From: Achromobacter deleyi
GTDB lineage: Bacteria > Pseudomonadota > Gammaproteobacteria > Burkholderiales > Burkholderiaceae_B
NCBI RefSeq assembly: GCF_902859705.1
Contig: NZ_CADIJO010000030.1
Location: forward strand, 1 to 62,393
DNA: 62,393 bases
Direction: 5' to 3'
The position numbers were made by a program, and so were the translations under genes. Within the stretch, counting starts at the first letter, position 1; the number at the start of each line of letters is the position of its first letter. The notes beneath the pieces were generated by a model, which was not told the DNA's origin, did not search any database, and saw only the letters and a list, made by a program, of their open reading frames with translations. This document shows, piece after piece, positions 56,567-62,393 of this stretch.

Positions 56567-58942
56567 ATGCGTCATATCGCGCAATTCAGCCTTGCGGTCT
56601 TGCTCGCGGCAAGCCAACTCGGACCTGTGGCCAGCACGGCCTACGCTCAACAGGCAGACAATCGCGTCAGCCTGAACTTCGTGGACACGGACATCCCGGC
56701 CGTGCTGCGTGCGCTGTCGCTGTTCACCAAGCGCAATTTCCTGGTGGACCCTCGGGTCAAGGGCAAGCTCACGCTGGTGTCGGACCGGCCTGTCGATAGC
56801 GGCCAGGCTTTGTCGATGCTGACGGGGGCGCTGCGCTTGCAGGGCTTTGCGATCGTCGAGGTGGACGGCGTGACGCGCGTGGTGCCGGAAGCCGACGCCA
56901 AGCTGCAGGGCAGCGCGGTGGTGGGCGATCCGCGGCCGGCGACGCCCGCAGGCGGATCGGGCAAGGGCTCGGTGCCGGTATCGACGTTTGCGCGCAACGG
57001 CTCGGGCAACAGCGGCGAGATGCTGACGCGGGTGTTTCCGCTGAAGTACGAGAACGCGGCGAACCTGGTGCCGGTGCTGCGCCCGATGGTGCCGCCGAAC
57101 AACCCGATCAACGCGTATCCGGGCAACAACACGCTGGTGGTGACGGACTACGCGGACAACCTGGACCGCATCGCGGCGGTGATCGCGCGGATCGACGTGC
57201 CCAGTTCGATCGATACGGACGTGGTGCCGGTACGGTCGGGCATCGCGTCCGACATCGCGGTGCTGGCATCGCAGTTGCTGGACACGCAGAGCAACGACCC
57301 CACGCAGCGCATCGCGGTGGTGGCGGACCCGCGCAGCAACAGCGTGCTGGTGCGCGCGGGCAGCCCGGCGCGCACGCGGCTGGCGCGCGACCTGATCCTG
57401 AAGCTGGACGCGCAGCAGAACCGCGCGGGCAATCTGCACGTGGTGTACATGCGCAATGCGCAGGCCACGCGCATCGCGGAAGTGCTGGGCGGCTTGCTGG
57501 CGGGCCAGGCCAATGCCGCGCCCGGCGCGAACCCGACGGGCGGCAATGCGGGCGGCGCACAGACGGGCAACAACCGCACGCAGCAGCCCACGGGCAGCAG
57601 CACGGGCAACAACGGCCTGGGGCTGTCGGGCTCGACGGGCTCGTCCAGTTCGTCCAAGGGCGGCATGTCGGGCGACCAGGAACGCATCGCCCGCGACGAG
57701 ACCGGCAACCAGGCCGTGTCGTATTCGGCGGGCGGCGCCACCATCCAGGCGGACCCGGCCACCAACTCGCTGATCATCTCGGCGCCGGAGCCGCTGTACC
57801 GCAGCCTGCGTGAAGTGATCGACCAACTGGACCAGCGCCGTGCGCAGGTGCTGGTGGAAAGCCTGATCGTCGAAGTGAGCGAAGACGCGGCGGCCGAATT
57901 CGGCATTCAATGGATGACGGGCGCGGGCAACATCAACAGCGGCGGCACCAGCTTCATCGGCGGCACCAACCTGGGCGGCAGCGGCCTGTCGGGCAAGGGC
58001 CCGACGTCGATCGACGCGCTGGGCGGCGGCCTGAGCCTGGGCGTGGTCAAGGGCACGGTGGACGTGCTGGGCAACAAGGTGATCAACCTGGGCGTGCTGG
58101 CGCGGGCCATGCAGAACACGGGGCAGGCCAACATCCTGTCCACGCCGAACCTGCTGACGCTGGACAACCAGTCGGCCAGCATCCTGGTGGGCAAGACGGT
58201 GCCGTTCGTGACGGGGCAGTACGTGACCAGCGGCGGCAACAACAACAATCCGTTCCAGACCATCGAACGCGAAGACGTGGGTCTTAAGCTGAACATCCGG
58301 CCGCAGGTGTCGGAAGGCGGCTCGGTCAAGCTGGACATCTACCAGGAAGTCAGCAGCATCGACGAAAGCCGTTCGACGCCCACCACGGGCATCGTGACCA
58401 ACAAGCGCGCCATCGATACCAGCGTGCTGGTGGACGACGGCGAAATCATCGTGCTGGGCGGCCTGCTGGAAGAGAACGTGACGGTCACGTCGAACAACGT
58501 GCCGGGCCTGAGCTCGATTCCCGTGCTGGGCGAGCTGTTCAAGTACGAAAGCCGCAAGCGCACCAAGACCAACCTGATGGTGTTCCTGCGTCCCTACGTG
58601 GTGCGTGACGCCAACCGCAGCGCATCGGTCACGCTGGACCGCTACGACTACATGCGCCGCGCCCAGGCGGCCACGCAGCCGAGCAACCACTGGCTGCTGC
58701 CGGACGCGCAGGCGCCGATGCTGCCGCCGGCCGGCGCGGGTGCGGGCTCGGTGTCCAACAATGTCTACGACTTCCGTGGCGGCCAGCCGGCCCAGCCGGC
58801 GCGTCCGGCCGCGGCCACCGTGCAGTCGTTCGCGGTACGGCAGTATCCGGAACTGGCGCAGACCGGCGATCCGTCGGTGCCGATCCGTGCGACCCGGCCG
58901 CTGGCCGCGGGCGCGGCGCGTGACCTGTCGTCGCTGCAATGA
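56567..58942 (+). CDS. gspD: Type II secretion outer-membrane secretin GspD
   Basis: A 791-residue secretin with a signal peptide ending near residue 27 (AYA). The N0-N3 domains come first ([20 protein letters not shown], then [20 protein letters not shown] and others), and N3 carries a long Gly/Ser/Asn/Gln-rich insertion at about residues 314-366. The secretin core follows ([47 protein letters not shown]). It forms the outer-membrane channel for folded proteins. A TATACT hexamer at 56507-56512 may be the -10. gspE starts four bases before its stop. Confidence 0.95.
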   Translation: MRHIAQFSLAVLLAASQLGPVASTAYAQQADNRVSLNFVDTDIPAVLRALSLFTKRNFLVDPRVKGKLTLVSDRPVDSGQALSMLTGALRLQGFAIVEVDGVTRVVPEADAKLQGSAVVGDPRPATPAGGSGKGSVPVSTFARNGSGNSGEMLTRVFPLKYENAANLVPVLRPMVPPNNPINAYPGNNTLVVTDYADNLDRIAAVIARIDVPSSIDTDVVPVRSGIASDIAVLASQLLDTQSNDPTQRIAVVADPRSNSVLVRAGSPARTRLARDLILKLDAQQNRAGNLHVVYMRNAQATRIAEVLGGLLAGQANAAPGANPTGGNAGGAQTGNNRTQQPTGSSTGNNGLGLSGSTGSSSSSKGGMSGDQERIARDETGNQAVSYSAGGATIQADPATNSLIISAPEPLYRSLREVIDQLDQRRAQVLVESLIVEVSEDAAAEFGIQWMTGAGNINSGGTSFIGGTNLGGSGLSGKGPTSIDALGGGLSLGVVKGTVDVLGNKVINLGVLARAMQNTGQANILSTPNLLTLDNQSASILVGKTVPFVTGQYVTSGGNNNNPFQTIEREDVGLKLNIRPQVSEGGSVKLDIYQEVSSIDESRSTPTTGIVTNKRAIDTSVLVDDGEIIVLGGLLEENVTVTSNNVPGLSSIPVLGELFKYESRKRTKTNLMVFLRPYVVRDANRSASVTLDRYDYMRRAQAATQPSNHWLLPDAQAPMLPPAGAGAGSVSNNVYDFRGGQPAQPARPAAATVQSFAVRQYPELAQTGDPSVPIRATRPLAAGAARDLSSLQ

Positions 58943-60366
58943 GCGCGCATCCCTTGCCCTATGCCTGGGCCCGCGCCCAGCGGGCGGTGCTGTCGTTGCG
59001 CGCAGGCCATGCGCAGCTGACGGTCAGCCCGCGCACGCCGGAATGGGCGGTGCGCGAGATCCGGCGCTGCCATGGCGACATCGCGGTCACGCAGGTGGAC
59101 GACGAGGCGCTGGAAACGCTGCTGGCGGCTGCCTACAGCCATGCCGAGGATGCGGCATCGGTGATGGGCGTGGCCGAAAACGAGATCGACCTGGACCGCC
59201 TGCTGCAGGACATGCCCGAAGTGGCGGACCTGCTGGACGCACAGGACGACGCGCCGGTGATCCGGATGATCAACGCGCTGTTCGCGCAGGCCGCGCGCGA
59301 CGGCGCCAGCGATATTCACATCGAACCGTTCGAGACGCATTCGGTGGTGCGCTACCGGGTGGACGGCACGCTGCGCGACGTGGTGTCGCCGCGCAAGGCG
59401 CTGCACGCGGCGCTGATCTCGCGCATCAAGATCATGGCGCACCTGGACATCGCCGAAAAGCGTTTGCCGCAGGACGGCCGCATTGCGCTGCGGGTGGGCG
59501 GCCGGCCGATCGACATCCGCGTGTCCACGTTGCCCACCGGGCACGGCGAACGCGCGGTGCTGCGCTTGCTGGACAAGGAAGCCGGCCGGCTGCGGCTGGA
59601 AAAGCTGGGCATGGCGCCCGGCGTGCTGGGCCAGCTGGACCGGCTGATCCGCCAGCCGCACGGCATCGTGCTGGTCACCGGGCCGACCGGCAGCGGCAAG
59701 ACCACCACGCTGTACGCCGCGCTGAGCCGCCTGGATGCCTCCACCAGCAACATCCTGACGGTGGAAGACCCGATCGAATACGACCTGCCGGGCATCAGCC
59801 AGACGCAGGTCAACGCCAAGATCGACATGAGTTTCGCGCTGGCGCTGCGGGCGATTCTGCGGCAGGACCCGGACGTGATCATGATCGGCGAAATCCGCGA
59901 CCTGGAGACGGCGCAGATCGCCGTGCAGGCCTCGTTGACCGGCCACCTGGTGCTGGCCACGCTGCACACCAACGACGCGGTGTCGGCCGTGACCCGGCTG
60001 ACGGACATGGGCGTGGAACCCTTTCTGTTGTCGTCGTCGCTGCTGGGCGTGCTGGCTCAGCGGCTGGTGCGCAAGCTGTGTCCGGCGTGCAAGAAGCCGT
60101 CGATGCAGGATGGCGTGCAGGTGTTCCAGCCGGTGGGCTGCGAGGCCTGCAACCACACGGGCTACAGCGGCCGCTCGGGCATCCACGAGCTGTTCACGGT
60201 GGACGACGAGGCGCGCAGGCTGATTCACGAAGGCAGCGACGAGCGCGAACTGCGCCGCGCGGCCAGCGCTGCGGGCATGTTCAGCATGCGCGAAGACGGC
60301 GCACGCTGGGTGGCAAGCGGCGATACGTCGCCGGAAGAAATCCTGCGGGTGACGCGGGACGCCTGA
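58939..60366 (+). CDS. gspE: Type II secretion assembly ATPase GspE
   Basis: A 475-residue cytosolic ATPase: GspE N-terminal domain, Walker [16 protein letters not shown], Asp and His boxes ([20 protein letters not shown]), and a C4 zinc-type motif (CPACKK ... CEACN). It powers pseudopilus assembly together with GspF/L. ATGA overlap with gspD. Convergent with gspN 90 bases away. Confidence 0.95.
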   Translation: MSAHPLPYAWARAQRAVLSLRAGHAQLTVSPRTPEWAVREIRRCHGDIAVTQVDDEALETLLAAAYSHAEDAASVMGVAENEIDLDRLLQDMPEVADLLDAQDDAPVIRMINALFAQAARDGASDIHIEPFETHSVVRYRVDGTLRDVVSPRKALHAALISRIKIMAHLDIAEKRLPQDGRIALRVGGRPIDIRVSTLPTGHGERAVLRLLDKEAGRLRLEKLGMAPGVLGQLDRLIRQPHGIVLVTGPTGSGKTTTLYAALSRLDASTSNILTVEDPIEYDLPGISQTQVNAKIDMSFALALRAILRQDPDVIMIGEIRDLETAQIAVQASLTGHLVLATLHTNDAVSAVTRLTDMGVEPFLLSSSLLGVLAQRLVRKLCPACKKPSMQDGVQVFQPVGCEACNHTGYSGRSGIHELFTVDDEARRLIHEGSDERELRRAASAAGMFSMREDGARWVASGDTSPEEILRVTRDA

Positions 60367-60458
60367 AGGACGCGGGGCGGCAGTGCGCACGCCCTGCAGC
60401 GCCAGAGGGCGCGAGCCCGCGTGGCACACCGCGCGCGTTCGCGCCCTTACTTGCCCCC

Positions 60459-61214
60459 TTACTTGCCGGTGCCGAACTCCACCGTATCGCCGCTGCGCCG
60501 CCCCAACGTGGACATCAGGCCGTCCAGCGCGGCGCGGTCGGCCTCGCTGGCCGACGGGGCGAACGTGGCCTGGCCCGTGAAGCGCACGCCGCGCGCGTTG
60601 GCGCTGCCCTGGCCGGTGACGGCCAGCGGACCGCTTTCGGTGGTGAGCGCCAGCGTGGCGCCGGACTTGCCATTGCCGCGAATCCTGAGCAGGTAGGTGC
60701 CCACCGGCGAGACGCGCGTGAGCGCCGTGCCGGCATCGCGCCAGCGCAGGTCGGCCAGTGGCGCGTCGGGCAGGTCGCCGCCCAGGCGCAGGGCCTGCCA
60801 GCTGACCTCGATCGTGCCTTCGGGCGCCAGCGTATTCCAGGGCGCGCCCAGCGCGGGCAGGGCGGTGGCCGGCAGGCGCAGCGATTGGGCCGACAGCGTG
60901 ACGCCGCTCCAGCCCATGCCAGCGCGCACCGGCCCTTGCAGCCAGGGGTGCGACAGTTCCAGTGTCATCGACGGCCAGCGCCATTGCCAATGCAGCGCCT
61001 GCGGCAGCAGGCGGCGTGCGCCGGGCGGACCCAGCGCGATCCAGGCATTGCCGTTCCAGATCGTGCCGGCGGCGTCGGCCAGCGTGACCGGGGCGTCGGC
61101 GGGTAGCAACGCCAGCAGCCAGCGGGCCGGCAACACCGTGGCGGCGGCCGCCAGCGCACAGGCGCCGCAGGCCAGCGCCAGGCCGGTGCGCTTGGGCAAA
61201 CGGGGCAGGCGCAT
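60459..61214 (-). CDS. gspN: Type II secretion protein GspN
   Basis: A 251-residue bitopic protein: N-terminal transmembrane helix (TGLALACGACALAAAATVLP, residues about 11-30) and a periplasmic beta-rich domain beginning VTLADAAGTIWNGNAWIALG, a GspN signature. Its ATG shares one base with the gspM stop. Function in secretion is accessory. Assignment rests on the signature and on its position after gspM. Confidence 0.8.
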   Translation of the reverse strand: MRLPRLPKRTGLALACGACALAAAATVLPARWLLALLPADAPVTLADAAGTIWNGNAWIALGPPGARRLLPQALHWQWRWPSMTLELSHPWLQGPVRAGMGWSGVTLSAQSLRLPATALPALGAPWNTLAPEGTIEVSWQALRLGGDLPDAPLADLRWRDAGTALTRVSPVGTYLLRIRGNGKSGATLALTTESGPLAVTGQGSANARGVRFTGQATFAPSASEADRAALDGLMSTLGRRSGDTVEFGTGK

Positions 61215-61801
61215 CAGGAACGGGCCTTGCGTGCCGGCAGCGCCAGCGTGACGCTGCCATTGACCAGGCCCGGCAACGGGCGGCCGTTGGCGTTGGCGGC
61301 GCGGGTCAGGTCCACATCTTTCACGGCCAGGCCCCAATCGCCCGCGGCGTTTTCCAGCCAGCGCAGCAGGGCGGACGAGGGGATTTCGGACAATGACAGC
61401 TTGACGCTGTCGCCCTGGCCCGGGTGGTCCAGCTTCCAGTGGTCGGCCGGCAGGCCCGCGCGTTCCAGGCTGGCGCCGATGTCGGCCGCAGCAGGCAGGG
61501 TGGCGGCGGGCGCGGCGGCCTTGCCGCGCAAGGCCATGGCCTGCGCGCCCAGGTCGGCCACGGATGCCGCCTGCGTGCGCAGCAGGGGCAGTTCATCGCG
61601 CAGCTTGCGGGTGGTGGTCAGGGCCGGTTCGATCAGCACGGTAAAGACCACGACGGCGCCCAGCAGCGCGCCGGCCGTGTTGACCAGGCGGCGTTCGCGC
61701 GGGGCCAGGGCCAGGTAGCGCTGACGGGCGCGTTCGGCGGCGGGCGCCAGGGGTTTGCGGACGGCGCGCCAGGCGGCGTCAAGGCGTTCGAGGGGCTTCA
61801 T
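61214..61801 (-). CDS. gspM: Type II secretion protein GspM
   Basis: A 195-residue inner-membrane protein: short cytosolic N-terminus with RYLALAPRERRLVNTAGALL, one transmembrane helix (about residues 40-58), and a ferredoxin-like periplasmic domain. It stabilises GspL. It overlaps gspL upstream (ATGA) and gspN downstream. Confidence 0.82.
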   Translation of the reverse strand: MKPLERLDAAWRAVRKPLAPAAERARQRYLALAPRERRLVNTAGALLGAVVVFTVLIEPALTTTRKLRDELPLLRTQAASVADLGAQAMALRGKAAAPAATLPAAADIGASLERAGLPADHWKLDHPGQGDSVKLSLSEIPSSALLRWLENAAGDWGLAVKDVDLTRAANANGRPLPGLVNGSVTLALPARKARS

Positions 61802-62393
61802 GGTTGGCTGCGCGTGATGCGCCAGGTGTTGTCGGTATCGCCGCGTTCCAGCTTCAGGCCTTGCGCGGCCGCTTGCTGGATCAGCGCGGGGGTTTCGGCC
61901 ACGCGTTGGGCGGCAGGGCCGGCGTCGGCCAGTTGCAGGGTCAGGGCCTGGTCGGCGTAGGTCAGCCGCGCCACTTTGTCGGCGGCGAACGGCAGGGTTT
62001 GCGCCGCGGCACGGGCCAGCGGCAGGAAGTCGCCCGCGCTCGCGGCGCCGCGATGGTTGCGCAGCGCGTCCAGGCCTTGCTGGGCCTGGCGGGCCGGGTC
62101 CAGCACGACGGGAATGTCCGGGAACGCGGCCAGCACCTGGCGGCGCATGCCGTCGCGCAGGGACTGGGCCTCGCCGCGCAGTTGCGCGGCATGCAGATTC
62201 AATCCGCCGATCCAGACCACGGCGGCCGCCGCGCCCCAGCGCCAGACGGGGCGCCAACGCGACACGCGCGCGGGCGCCAATTGCGGCATGGCGAGCGACC
62301 AGGACGGCGATGGGGCCCGCCAGCGCGGGTCCGCGGGGTCGCGCAGCGGCGTGGCGTCGTCGGGCGCCAGCGTCTGCGGCGCGATCAAGGCGT
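61798..62393 (-). CDS. gspL: Type II secretion protein GspL, C-terminal part
   Basis: About 198 codons of the C-terminal part; the frame continues past the window edge. A transmembrane helix (WRWGAAAAVVWIGGLNL) is followed by a periplasmic GspL_C-type domain (AADKVARLTYADQALTLQLA). GspL binds GspE in the cytosol and GspM in the membrane. Identification rests on these parts and on the operon position before gspM. Confidence 0.8.
   Translation of the reverse strand, partial: ALIAPQTLAPDDATPLRDPADPRWRAPSPSWSLAMPQLAPARVSRWRPVWRWGAAAAVVWIGGLNLHAAQLRGEAQSLRDGMRRQVLAAFPDIPVVLDPARQAQQGLDALRNHRGAASAGDFLPLARAAAQTLPFAADKVARLTYADQALTLQLADAGPAAQRVAETPALIQQAAAQGLKLERGDTDNTWRITRSQP

Overview
The window reads as chromosomal DNA of a high-GC betaproteobacterium. 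Gene content and protein sequences (Pseudomonas-type branched-chain keto acid dehydrogenase operon, SpeG, nadE followed by glnB, a type II secretion locus, many LysR/GntR/TetR-controlled uptake and catabolic operons) point to Alcaligenaceae, most likely Achromobacter or a close Bordetella relative. This assignment is from recognition, not from a search. I see no insertion sequence, prophage, CRISPR array or rRNA, and one tRNA gene.

Layout. 1-420: N-terminus of a secreted glycine-rich, adhesin-like protein cut by the window edge. 560-2463: MFS exporter and TetR repressor with paired operators. 2800-13172: oligopeptide-type ABC uptake system joined to a flavin/iron-sulfur oxidase complex plus a second amino-acid oxidase, probably for opine-like or other N-substituted amino acids. 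13242-17242: a DUF4180 protein, a methyltransferase, and a type III secretion-type (CesT-like) chaperone directly followed by a 746-residue protein with the catalytic core of LanM lanthipeptide dehydratases. 17342-21261: LacI regulator, MFS importer and amidase. 21282-28563: envelope proteins (two LprI-like, MarC, DUF4105, DUF1275, two paralogous mini-proteins), tRNA-Ala(CGC) and exonuclease III. 28566-36778: short-chain dehydrogenase, GntR regulator, aldehyde dehydrogenase, an unusual riboflavin synthase, an M81 peptidase/MFS pair and its LysR. 37022-41479: spermidine acetyltransferase, His-rich Cd/Zn/Pb ATPase with its MerR-family regulator, nitroreductase. 41706-46772: bkd operon. 46898-54812: exported dikinase-like protein, argH, mechanosensitive channel, nadE, PII. 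54852-55028: large inverted-repeat element. 55187-62393: type II secretion genes gspF, gspDE and gspNML.

The item most worth following is 14542-17242. A CesT-like chaperone gene ends 10 bases before a gene whose product keeps the ATP-binding and catalytic residues of LanM dehydratases at LanM-like spacing, yet has no cyclase domain, no precursor peptide and no exporter nearby. This looks like a chaperone-effector pair in which the effector is a LanM-fold kinase or dehydratase. No type III apparatus genes lie in this window, so the link to that system is an inference.
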